Positions 51,072 through 59,652 of a stretch of 64,000 nt of DNA are shown here, one piece after another (positions within the stretch are counted from its first letter, which is position 1; every line of letters starts with the position of its first letter). The DNA comes from Sphaerochaeta associata (GTDB lineage: Bacteria > Spirochaetota > Spirochaetia > Sphaerochaetales > Sphaerochaetaceae). Location: contig NZ_CP094929.1 of the NCBI RefSeq assembly GCF_022869165.1, positions 992,001 through 1,056,000 of the forward strand. The letters run 5' to 3'. The notes under the pieces were generated by a model. The model ran no database searches and was not told the DNA's origin. It worked only from the letters and a program-made list of their open reading frames with translations. Both the position numbers and the translations under genes were made by a program.

Positions 51072-51720
51072 GTATCGGAAATTGCTTGACGAGGGCCTTT
51101 CTTCCCTGTCATTGGATCTGGACCAGGGCCAGAGAGAGCAGCTCGATGCCTATATTGCAGAGCTGGAACTATTCAACCCCGTCTATAAGCTGGTGGCGGC
51201 ACAAGGGGAAGACCTTGTGATTCGTCATATTTTTGACAGCCTGAGCGGTGTCCAGACACTTCGTGCACTCTCTGCAGCATATCCTTCCTGCAGGATTGCC
51301 GACTTCGGTTCGGGTGCCGGTCTTCCCGGCATCCCTCTTGCCATCGCATTGCCGTCCTGTTCCTTCACCCTTGTGGAAAGAATGGGAAGAAGAGTCGATT
51401 TTCTACGCAACGCCCTGCTTCGTGCCTCGCTCTCCGACAGGGTCCAGGTTGTTGACAGGGATTTGAAGGAAGTGAAGGACCGTTTTGAAATCATTACGTT
51501 CCGGGCCTTCCATCCTCTTGCCGACATCCTCGATGTTGTTGCCGACCTGCTCTCTGAAGACGGGTATGTATGCGCCTACAAGGCAGTGCAGGAGCAAGTG
51601 GAAGAGGAGCTTGTCCAGGTAAAGCGAACGTGTAAAAGTTCCTGGACAGCGAACTTTGTACCTTTGCAGGTGCCCCGCCTGGAGGCAAGCCGTATGCTTT
51701 GCCTCCTGCAAAAGATTTGA
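51061..51720 (+). CDS. rsmG: 16S rRNA (guanine-N7)-methyltransferase RsmG (GidB)
   Basis: This 219-residue methyltransferase makes m7G527 in 16S rRNA. The SAM site IADFGSGAGLPGIPLAI and the family segments LVERMGRRVDFLRNALLRASL and ITFRAFHPLADIL (consistent with the RAF motif) are present. Start ATG 51061 has GGGGAGGGAG closely upstream and overlaps mnmG by 11 nt, so translation is coupled. The ftsK gene follows 48 nt later. Confidence 0.94.
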   Translation: MAGKYRKLLDEGLSSLSLDLDQGQREQLDAYIAELELFNPVYKLVAAQGEDLVIRHIFDSLSGVQTLRALSAAYPSCRIADFGSGAGLPGIPLAIALPSCSFTLVERMGRRVDFLRNALLRASLSDRVQVVDRDLKEVKDRFEIITFRAFHPLADILDVVADLLSEDGYVCAYKAVQEQVEEELVQVKRTCKSSWTANFVPLQVPRLEASRMLCLLQKI

Positions 51721-51768
51721 TACCATTTTGCAAATGGGGTGTTTACCGAATTTAGGGAGGAGGTTCTT

Positions 51769-54600
51769 GTGAAGGGAAGGAAGGGTCGATTGTCATTGGT
51801 TTTAGGAGTCAGTTGCCTGACAGCATCACTTTTGGTGACTGCTCTCATCGTGCTGCCGCTTTTGGGAGTGACCAATACGCTGTTGGTGCAGGTGCATGCA
51901 CTTGTAAGCCGCATCTTCTCCTTCACCATCGTTCCTTCCCGCTTCGGACTGGCCCCGCTTGCTTTGCTGCTGCTTATCTGGAGCATCATGATCTTCAGCT
52001 TCCGCTCCAAGAAGCATTTCTCGTATATCCTCATCCCGCTCACAGCCGTCATGACCTACACCCTGTACACCCTTTCCCACCTGTTGCAGGAGAGCAGTCG
52101 TCCTTTTTTCTCAAGCGTTTTACTCTCCTCTTCAAGCGACCTGCGCAGTGCATCTTTCAAGGTGGTGTTGCTTTTCCTGGCTGAAACAGCCTTGTTCGTA
52201 CTCTTTACCTTGCTCAGCGATGCCTTGGACCGGTATCGTGCAGCCAAACTGGAGCGGGAGGAACGCCGACGACAGGCCTTGGAACTGAAAGCCGAGCAAC
52301 AAAAGCAGAACGAACAGAAAAAACCGAAAAAGCACTCCTTGTTCGGGAAGCGGTCAAAACGAAAGGAAGCAGCGAATGAGACCCTTGATGAGGAAGAGCA
52401 TGTCACACTGGTGAAAAAGCCGGTTGTAAAGGAGACGGTTGAGGAGGGCGACGAGCTCGGTCGGCAACAGGTCAATTTCCCTCCCATCGCCGAAGTTCCT
52501 TCCTTGGGCAGCCTTTCCAAACGTCGCTCATCCGTTTCCAAGCCTTTGGAACGGGATATCATCCAGGTTGAGGAGATCCAAGTAAACGGCAAGGTCAGCA
52601 TTGGAGCGTTGCACACCCTTACCGAAGAGCGAAAACGCAACAATGGTCTTTCCTATCTTGAGCGCAAGCAGCTTGAGCTTGCGCAGGCCAAGACAGAGGA
52701 GCAACCCCAACCCAAACAACCGGTGCAACTGTCGGGCTTTCTTCAAGGTGCCTTGGAAGCAGTGGGCAAGGCCCCTCATAAGAAGCATGACAAGAATATG
52801 GAGCCGAAGGGCAGGGCGAGAGGAATGCTTGCAGAGGCAGTCGAGCAGCATCAGACCAGGGCGGATGAACCCGTTCCGGTTGCTTCCAGTCAAGCCGATG
52901 ATACGCTTTCCATCAGGGAGAGGATTCTGTCGGTGCAATACGAGGAGAAGCCTTCCCAACCCCTTTTTACACCGGAGGAGCCGGCCGCCAAGCCTGCCCC
53001 GCTTGTCGAGAAGAGACCTGTTGTTCAACCCACCTTTTTTGCCCAGAGTACGGCAAAGCCGATCAACGGGGGCTTCAGTGAGGATGTCCCGATGAGCGAA
53101 GAACCTGCCGTTGAAGAGGAGGACCTGCTTGAACCTGCCAGCGGGGTGGGCGGCCTTAGTGGCAGTGCCCTGATCAACCAGAGCCGCATCAGATACCAAT
53201 TCCCCTCCGACTCCATGCTGGTGACCTATCCCAAGGTATCTGATGTCATCGACGAAACCACGCTCAAACGGGGGGAAGTGCTTGTAACCACGTTGCAGCA
53301 GTTCAATATCATTGTCGAGTTGGTCAATATCGTACGAGGCCCGACGGTTACCATGTTCGAGTTGCTTCCCGCTCCGGGGATACGAGTCAACTCCATCGTC
53401 AATCTCGCTGATAACATCGCCCTTGCTTTGGCCGCCACCCAGGTGCGCATCGTAGCCCCGATTCCCGGCAAGTCGGCGGTCGGGGTGGAGATTCCCAACC
53501 TAAAGCGGGACATCATCGGCTTTCGGGAGATGCTGGGCTCGCTTTCCGACGGTCTTGGCATTCCGATGGTACTCGGGCGCAACCTGATGGGAGAGCCCAT
53601 CGTCATTGATGTGATCAAGGCTCCGCACCTGCTGATCGCCGGCTCCACCGGCAGTGGAAAGAGCGTCTGTGTCAATTCGCTGATTTGTTCGGTTCTCTTC
53701 AGGCGCAGCCCCAAGCAGGTGCGAATGATTCTGGTCGATCCGAAGATTGTCGAACTGAACATCTATAATGGCATTCCTCATCTGCTGACTCCGGTCATCA
53801 CCGAAGCGAAGCGGACCCTCAAAGCCCTGGATTTCTGTCTGTACGAGATGGATAGACGCTACAAGCTGCTTCAGGGCATCAATGTCCGAAACATCATCGG
53901 GTACAACGAAAAGATAGAGACCAGTCGTTTGGCACGAGAGAAACTGCCGTATATTTTAGTGGTCATCGATGAGTTTGCCGACCTGATGCACCTCGTAGGC
54001 AAGGACATGGAAAGCAAAGTCAGCCGTCTTGCAGCCATGAGCCGGGCGGTGGGCATCCATTTGGTGCTGGCCACCCAGCGTCCTTCTGTAGACGTCATCA
54101 CCGGTGTCATCAAGAACAACATCCCAACCCGTATTGCCTTTGCTGTAACCAGCGCCACCGACAGCCGCATCATCCTCGACGAACAGGGGGCCGATAAACT
54201 GCTTGGCAAAGGTGATATGCTCTATATGTCAAGCAGCAATCCTGCGGCTGAACGCATCCAGGGTTCCTTCCTCAGCGATCATGAGGTCGAGGAGGTTGTA
54301 AAATTCGTATCGAGTCAGGGTGTTCCCGATTTCATCGATGAGTCTTTCTTCGAGGATGAGGAACAGAAAGCCTCGGGGAGCGAAGGGGAAGATGGCGTAG
54401 ATGCAAATGACGATGATGAGCTCATGCAGCGGGCATTGTCGATAGTCGTCGAGCGCAAGTGCGCATCAGCCTCCTACTTGCAGAGAAGATTGAAGATAGG
54501 GTACAACCGGGCTGCACGTCTGGTCGAACAGATGGAAGAGATGGGATATGTGGGGCCTCCCAATGGAAGCAAACCCCGCGAATTGATCAAGTATCCCTGA
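51769..54600 (+). CDS. ftsK: DNA translocase FtsK/SpoIIIE
   Basis: This 943-residue protein pumps chromosomal DNA through the closing septum. Four TM segments lie within residues 10-160, followed by a long charged Pro/Gln/Lys linker (about 165-470). The motor domain has Walker A GSTGSGKSVCVNSL and Walker B LPYILVVIDEFADLM. A C-terminal gamma winged helix is present (ASYLQRRLKIGYNRAARLVEQ), the part that reads oriented chromosome motifs. I use GTG 51769 because AGGGAGGAGG lies 5 nt upstream. A GTG at 51739 lacks a ribosome site. Confidence 0.93.
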   Translation: MKGRKGRLSLVLGVSCLTASLLVTALIVLPLLGVTNTLLVQVHALVSRIFSFTIVPSRFGLAPLALLLLIWSIMIFSFRSKKHFSYILIPLTAVMTYTLYTLSHLLQESSRPFFSSVLLSSSSDLRSASFKVVLLFLAETALFVLFTLLSDALDRYRAAKLEREERRRQALELKAEQQKQNEQKKPKKHSLFGKRSKRKEAANETLDEEEHVTLVKKPVVKETVEEGDELGRQQVNFPPIAEVPSLGSLSKRRSSVSKPLERDIIQVEEIQVNGKVSIGALHTLTEERKRNNGLSYLERKQLELAQAKTEEQPQPKQPVQLSGFLQGALEAVGKAPHKKHDKNMEPKGRARGMLAEAVEQHQTRADEPVPVASSQADDTLSIRERILSVQYEEKPSQPLFTPEEPAAKPAPLVEKRPVVQPTFFAQSTAKPINGGFSEDVPMSEEPAVEEEDLLEPASGVGGLSGSALINQSRIRYQFPSDSMLVTYPKVSDVIDETTLKRGEVLVTTLQQFNIIVELVNIVRGPTVTMFELLPAPGIRVNSIVNLADNIALALAATQVRIVAPIPGKSAVGVEIPNLKRDIIGFREMLGSLSDGLGIPMVLGRNLMGEPIVIDVIKAPHLLIAGSTGSGKSVCVNSLICSVLFRRSPKQVRMILVDPKIVELNIYNGIPHLLTPVITEAKRTLKALDFCLYEMDRRYKLLQGINVRNIIGYNEKIETSRLAREKLPYILVVIDEFADLMHLVGKDMESKVSRLAAMSRAVGIHLVLATQRPSVDVITGVIKNNIPTRIAFAVTSATDSRIILDEQGADKLLGKGDMLYMSSSNPAAERIQGSFLSDHEVEEVVKFVSSQGVPDFIDESFFEDEEQKASGSEGEDGVDANDDDELMQRALSIVVERKCASASYLQRRLKIGYNRAARLVEQMEEMGYVGPPNGSKPRELIKYP

Positions 54601-54612
54601 TAGGAGGAAGCG

Positions 54613-55425
54613 ATGGAAGGTGTTCATGCCATACATAATGGACAGGTGATTCTTGCCAAGGATGCGGTTGTCCCGGTCACGCTCAGGGAGGTCCAATTCG
54701 GTTTCTCCACCTATGAAGCCCTGAGGGTCGTCAAGGGTCATGCAGTGCATCTCGACGACCATCTGATCCGACTTGAGAACTCCTGCCGGGGCATCAAGCT
54801 CTCCCATCCCTTCACCAAGGAGCAGATCAGCACCTGGGTCTACAATCTGATCGATGTCGATGCAATCGAGCAAGCCTCCTTGAGAATTCAGCTCTATGGG
54901 GGCAAGGACCCGCAGTTGTTTGTGCTTGCATCCTCTCTGCTCTCCTATCCCGACGAGTATTATACCCAGGGAGTCGGGGCTATAACGTTTGCAGGCGAGC
55001 GCTTGTATCCTTCGTGCAAGACCGGAAATCTATTGCTCAACTACATGGCCCTTGAGCAGGCCCGCAGCCTAGGTTGCTTTGAAGCCTTGCTGGTTGACCG
55101 TCATCACAAGGTCTTGGAAGGGACGAGAAGCAATTTCTTTGCTTTCAAGGGCAAAGAGCTGTATACGGCCTCCGATGAGCAGGTGTTGCTGGGTATCACC
55201 CGAGACCGGGTGCTGAAGGCCGCCGTTCGGTTGGGATTCCGGATTGTCTTTGATGCTCCCGATGCGGATGAAGTAGGTAAAGGGGTATTTGATGAAGCCT
55301 TCATCAGCTCCACCAGCATGGCGGCCATGCCGCTTTCCAGGATAGACAGCCGTAATTTTTCTGGTTCGTATGAAAAAACCCTTGCCATCATGCGTCTTGT
55401 CAGAAGTTGGGAACTGGACGATTGA
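54613..55425 (+). CDS. Class IV PLP aminotransferase (branched-chain aminotransferase/ADC-lyase-like)
   Basis: This 270-residue fold-type IV enzyme has the PLP lysine in SCKTGNLLLNYMALEQA and the cofactor Glu in VLEGTRSNFFAF. GFSTYEALRVVKGHAVHLDDHLIRL matches the family N-terminus. Members include BCAT, D-amino-acid aminotransferase and aminodeoxychorismate lyase. RVVKGHAVHLDDHL and small size suggest BCAT-like or DAAT-like, but I cannot choose. GGAGGAAGC precedes the ATG, 12 nt after ftsK, so it shares that transcript. Confidence 0.85.
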   Translation: MEGVHAIHNGQVILAKDAVVPVTLREVQFGFSTYEALRVVKGHAVHLDDHLIRLENSCRGIKLSHPFTKEQISTWVYNLIDVDAIEQASLRIQLYGGKDPQLFVLASSLLSYPDEYYTQGVGAITFAGERLYPSCKTGNLLLNYMALEQARSLGCFEALLVDRHHKVLEGTRSNFFAFKGKELYTASDEQVLLGITRDRVLKAAVRLGFRIVFDAPDADEVGKGVFDEAFISSTSMAAMPLSRIDSRNFSGSYEKTLAIMRLVRSWELDD

Positions 55426-55434
55426 TAAACTGTA

Positions 55435-55552
55435 TCCACTGAGGTGGACAATAGTGGTAATTTCCTCTATCTTTATAGAGAAGGGTCCTTCCTCAAGGTC
55501 CCTCCTTTCTGTGTAACACAGCTATTTCTTGTAAAGGCGATATATAGTACCA
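55435..55552 (+). promoter_or_regulatory. Hairpin-rich leader upstream of the DEAD-box helicase gene
   Basis: Four symmetric elements follow one another: TCCAC-TGAG-GTGGA (55435-55448), CTCTAT-CTTT-ATAGAG (55465-55480), an imperfect GGGTCCTT/AAGGTCCC stem (about 55483-55502) that may terminate the upstream operon, and CTGTGT-A-ACACAG (55509-55521). TATATA and TATAGT -10-like boxes lie just before the ATG, without a clear -35. Confidence 0.5.
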
Positions 55553-57169
55553 ATGAAATTTACTGAACTACCCTTAAGTGAGCAAGTGCTCAAAGGCATT
55601 GAGGCTGCGGGTTTCACCGATTGTACGGAAGTACAAGAAAAGGTGCTCCCGGTCAGTCTTTCCCATCGTGATGTCATGGCCCAGTCCAAGACTGGAAGCG
55701 GAAAAACCGCAGTGTATGTGCTGACCATTCTTCAGTCATTCGTCGAAGCCCAACAGAAGGGCAAAAGCAAACCCAAGGCCCTCATCGTAGCCCCTACCAG
55801 AGAACTTGCCGTGCAGATCGAGGAAGACACCCTCAAACTCGCTTCTGCAATGGATGATGTAACGGTGGGGTGTTTTTTTGGCGGTGTTGGCTACGGCAAG
55901 CAGGATGAGATTCTGGAAAAGGGGTGCGATATCTTTGTCTGTACTCCCGGTCGTATCCTGGACTACCAGAAAATGCACAAGATTGATTTCCGTCAGTTTG
56001 ACATCTTCGTCGTTGATGAAGCGGACCGACTCTTCGATATGGGGTTCTACCCCGATATCCAAAAGATGTTCAGCCTGCTCAGGGGCTGCACCGAGCGGCA
56101 GACCATGCTTTTCTCCGCCACCTTGGGCACCAAGGTCCGCAACCTTGCTTGGTCTTTCATGAATGAGCCGGTTGAGCTTGAGGTGCAACCCGAGGAGATT
56201 ACCGTCAAGGCAATCACCCAGGAGTTGTTTCATGTATCCAAGAGTGAGAAGTTCGGTCTCTTCCTGAAGCTGATGAAAAAAGAGGATCCTGAGAACTGCT
56301 TGATTTTCACCAATACCAAGGCCCGCTGCATTGAAGTCTCCAAGCGTCTTTCGCTCAACGGGTATCCAACCAAGTATCTGATGGGTGATATGCCGCAGAC
56401 AAAACGACTTCAAACGCTCGATCGAATGAAAGAGGGGAAGATCAAGTTCCTTGTGGCCACCGACGTTGCCGCACGCGGACTGCAGATCGATGACCTTCAG
56501 TTGGTTGTAAACTACGACATCCCCGATGACTTTGAGAGTTATGTACACCGCATCGGCCGAACCGCAAGGGCAGGCAAGAGCGGCAAGTCCATCACTTTGG
56601 CCGATGAAGAGTATGTATTCAACCTGGAGCCTATCGAAAATTACATCCAGATGAAAATTCCGGTAATCTGGCCTGAAGAGGGGGACCTTCCTCAGGTTGA
56701 GGATGCAAGTGCTTCCTACTCGTTCCGTGATTTGGTGAGCAACGATGAGTATGCATCATCTCCTGCTCGTTCCAAGGGCGGTCTTCGGCCGAGAGGCAGG
56801 AAGGGTCCGCTGCCCAGGGCAAAGAGGGAAGAACGCCCGCGTATGGGTAGAAAGACAGACGAGAGCAACGAGACCAGAAACAGAAGGCCGCGCGTGGAGC
56901 AGGCTCGTCCGGCGGAGACCCGTCGCAGGAGACCAGGTTCGAAGAGCTATGCAGAGATTCAGAATCTTTCCCTCGAAGAGAGACTGGCCTACTACAAGCA
57001 GCAGTATCAAAATGAGGGAGGACAGGTCAGTCCACCTCAAACGAGCCTAGTTCCCAGAACCCCTGTAAAGAAGGCAGCTGCCGCACCTGTGGCAAAGGAG
57101 CAGGATCAGGCCAAGAAACCCGAGCAGAAACTCGGTTTCTTCGCAAGATTGTTCAGGAGGAAGAAGTAG
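55553..57169 (+). CDS. DEAD-box RNA helicase
   Basis: This 538-residue helicase has the full motif set: Q-motif region FTDCTEVQ, motif I SKTGSGKT, Ia PTREL, II VDEADRLFD, III SATLG, V ATDVAARGLQID and VI HRIGRTARAGKSG. Residues 400-538 are a basic, disordered RNA-binding tail (RPRGRKGPLPRAKREERPR). The family unwinds RNA in ribosome assembly and mRNA decay. Relatives include RhlE, DeaD and CshA. No Shine-Dalgarno at normal spacing is present before ATG 55553 (AAAGG is 16 nt away). The ABC exporter follows 1 nt later. Confidence 0.93.
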   Translation: MKFTELPLSEQVLKGIEAAGFTDCTEVQEKVLPVSLSHRDVMAQSKTGSGKTAVYVLTILQSFVEAQQKGKSKPKALIVAPTRELAVQIEEDTLKLASAMDDVTVGCFFGGVGYGKQDEILEKGCDIFVCTPGRILDYQKMHKIDFRQFDIFVVDEADRLFDMGFYPDIQKMFSLLRGCTERQTMLFSATLGTKVRNLAWSFMNEPVELEVQPEEITVKAITQELFHVSKSEKFGLFLKLMKKEDPENCLIFTNTKARCIEVSKRLSLNGYPTKYLMGDMPQTKRLQTLDRMKEGKIKFLVATDVAARGLQIDDLQLVVNYDIPDDFESYVHRIGRTARAGKSGKSITLADEEYVFNLEPIENYIQMKIPVIWPEEGDLPQVEDASASYSFRDLVSNDEYASSPARSKGGLRPRGRKGPLPRAKREERPRMGRKTDESNETRNRRPRVEQARPAETRRRRPGSKSYAEIQNLSLEERLAYYKQQYQNEGGQVSPPQTSLVPRTPVKKAAAAPVAKEQDQAKKPEQKLGFFARLFRRKK

Positions 57170-57170
57170 G

Positions 57171-58889
57171 ATGCTCAAACGGTTCATCGGCTACTACCGC
57201 CCCTACAAGGGGCTCTTCTTTCTGGATATCGGAGTGGCCGTCCTGGCCTCCGCACTCTCCATCCTGTTTCCGACATTGACCAGACAACTGCTTCGCGTCG
57301 AGATTCCTGAGAAGAATCTCGAGCATATGCTCGTCATTTTCGCCCTGATGCTGCTCATCTACATCCTGCAGGCTGTCTGCCAGTATATCCGAGTCACGTG
57401 GGGGCATATCCTGGGAGTGCGAATGGAGACGGATATGCGCAGCGAGCTGTTTGCACATTTGCAGAAACTCTCCTTCGGCTACTTCGACAAGACCAAGACC
57501 GGTCATATGATGAGCCGAATCACCAACGATCTCTTCCAAATTACCGAGATGGCCCATCATGCTCCCGAGGACCTGATCATCAGTGTGGCTACAATACTGG
57601 GTTCGTACATTCTGATGTTCAGCTACAGTCTTCCTTTGGCACTCATCTCTCTTATTCCTTTTCCAATCATGGTGTTCTACGGGGTGTATTTCGGCATGAA
57701 AATGAAGGCTACATTCCGTAAGGTCCGGACCACCGTCGCCGATGTGAACAGCAATGTCGAGAACTCGCTGATGGGCATCCGTGAAGTGAAGTCCTTCGGC
57801 AGGGAGTCCTATCAGGAGCAGAAGTTCAATCAGGTCAACGATGTGCTCCGTAACAGCAAAATGGAGCAGTACAAGGTGATGGGCCGCTATCATTCGGTCA
57901 TCGGGTTTTTCCGCGAACTGTACTATTTCTGTACCATAGCCGGAGGAGCAGTACTTATTTTCATGGGCAAGGTCGAGTCATACGACCTGGTGACATTCAT
58001 CCTCTATGTCGGGGTTGTGCTTCCGCCCATCGATCGACTGATCAACTTCACCGAGCAGCTGCAGCAAGGAATGGCAAGCTTCGAGCGTTTCACCCAAGTT
58101 ATGGATGAACATCCCGGCATCACCGATACGAAGGACGCCAAGGATTTAAAAATCAAGAAGGGGACCGTTCGATTCGAGCATGTCTCGTTCGCTTATGAGA
58201 ATTCAGCCGACTTGATTCTCAAGGATATCGATGTAACCATTCCCGGAGGCTCAACCGTAGCTTTGGTCGGAGAATCGGGTGCCGGTAAAAGCACCTTTGC
58301 CTCCCTGTTGCCACGGTTCTATGAACCCAAGCAAGGGAGAATCCTCATCGACGGCCAGGATGCCAAATACCTGAGGCAGAATTCGCTGAGACAGCATATC
58401 GGCTTCGTGCAGCAAAATATATTCCTCTTCGATGACACCATCCGGGAGAACCTGAAGTACGGCAAGGTGGATGCAACCGATGAGCAGCTCTGGGCCGCAC
58501 TCGATGCTGCAAACCTTGGTACATTCGTCCGTTCGCTTCCTCATGGTCTGGATACCCAGGTCGGCGAACGAGGAACGCTGCTCAGCGGCGGGCAGAAGCA
58601 ACGGATCTCCATCGCACGGGTATTCTTGAAGAATCCTTCGATTCTTATGTTTGACGAAGCTACCAGCAGCCTGGATACCGAGAGCGAGGAGCTCATCACC
58701 GAAGCGTTTGCACGTCTGTCGGTAGGAAGAACCGCCATCGTCATCGCTCACCGTCTTGCCACGATAAAAAATGCCGATTGCATCTTGGTCCTTGATGAGG
58801 GTACACTAGTCGAGTCGGGTACACATGCCGAGCTGCTTGAGAAAAACGGCCACTATGCAAAGCTGTACAAGACGCAGGACTTTTCCTAG
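57171..58889 (+). CDS. ABC exporter, MsbA/multidrug type (fused TM and ATPase)
   Basis: This 572-residue half-transporter has six TM helices (residues 1-310) and an ATPase domain with Walker A GESGAGKST, Q-loop FVQQNIFLF, signature LLSGGQKQRISIAR and Walker B ILMFDEATSSLD. It works as a homodimer that flips lipids or drugs. plsC next door makes a lipid substrate more plausible. AGGAGGAAG lies before the ATG, at the helicase 3' end. Confidence 0.92.
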   Translation: MLKRFIGYYRPYKGLFFLDIGVAVLASALSILFPTLTRQLLRVEIPEKNLEHMLVIFALMLLIYILQAVCQYIRVTWGHILGVRMETDMRSELFAHLQKLSFGYFDKTKTGHMMSRITNDLFQITEMAHHAPEDLIISVATILGSYILMFSYSLPLALISLIPFPIMVFYGVYFGMKMKATFRKVRTTVADVNSNVENSLMGIREVKSFGRESYQEQKFNQVNDVLRNSKMEQYKVMGRYHSVIGFFRELYYFCTIAGGAVLIFMGKVESYDLVTFILYVGVVLPPIDRLINFTEQLQQGMASFERFTQVMDEHPGITDTKDAKDLKIKKGTVRFEHVSFAYENSADLILKDIDVTIPGGSTVALVGESGAGKSTFASLLPRFYEPKQGRILIDGQDAKYLRQNSLRQHIGFVQQNIFLFDDTIRENLKYGKVDATDEQLWAALDAANLGTFVRSLPHGLDTQVGERGTLLSGGQKQRISIARVFLKNPSILMFDEATSSLDTESEELITEAFARLSVGRTAIVIAHRLATIKNADCILVLDEGTLVESGTHAELLEKNGHYAKLYKTQDFS

Positions 58890-58904
58890 AGCGGAGGCGA
58901 TTGC

Positions 58905-59645
58905 ATGAGAAAAATACGCATTGCATTTGCAGCATTGTTTATCATACCTATCCTGATACTTTCCTTGGTGTACGCATTCCTTCCTGCACTGTTCTTACGT
59001 CTGTTCCGGCTCAAAGAAGCGGAGAATCGTCACCTCAGGCGGTGCGGACATTTCATTGGAAACAGCATCATGTTCTTTTTGGGAATTACCGTGCATGTCG
59101 ACGGCAGGGATAACCTGCCTGATGGCACCAACATCTGTTACATGGCCAATCATCAAAGTCTGCTCGATATCGTTGCCTTTGTCGGGCCGGCAAACCTTTG
59201 GGCGGCTATTCTGGCAAAGGCCGAAGTGAAGAGAATCCCCATCATCAACCTGTGGTGCTATGCTCTTGACTGCATCTTCATCGATCGTAAGAGCCCCCAC
59301 GATGCCATCAAGGCAATCCTCAGAGGTGTGGAGCAACTCAAGCAGGGTAAGAGCATGCTGGTGTTTCCCGAAGGGACGAGAAGCAAGAGCGGCCGGATCG
59401 GGGAGCTTAAAAGCGGAAGCCTGAAGCTTGCAACCCGCTCAAAGACTGTCATAGTTCCCATCACCATCAAAGGAATGCGTGCAGGGTTCGAGCACTTGAA
59501 AGGTTTTGGAAGGGTGCATGCCTACTTCTCCATCGGCAAACCGATTCCAACCGCCACCCTGAGCAGTGAGGAAATTGCTTCGCTTCACGAGGTGGTTTAT
59601 GGGGCCATCGCCAAACGGTTCGACGAGCTTCCCGGTCAAGTTTAG
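58905..59645 (+). CDS. plsC: 1-acyl-sn-glycerol-3-phosphate acyltransferase
   Basis: This 246-residue membrane enzyme makes phosphatidic acid from lysophosphatidic acid. The acyltransferase motif NHQSLLD (HX4D) and FPEGTRSKSG are present, after a TM segment at residues 8-28. The length is typical. GGAGG lies 9 nt before the ATG and 15 nt separate it from the ABC exporter stop, so both are probably cotranscribed. The next ABC ATPase starts 7 nt after the stop. Confidence 0.93.
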   Translation: MRKIRIAFAALFIIPILILSLVYAFLPALFLRLFRLKEAENRHLRRCGHFIGNSIMFFLGITVHVDGRDNLPDGTNICYMANHQSLLDIVAFVGPANLWAAILAKAEVKRIPIINLWCYALDCIFIDRKSPHDAIKAILRGVEQLKQGKSMLVFPEGTRSKSGRIGELKSGSLKLATRSKTVIVPITIKGMRAGFEHLKGFGRVHAYFSIGKPIPTATLSSEEIASLHEVVYGAIAKRFDELPGQV

Positions 59646-59652
59646 GCCCATT

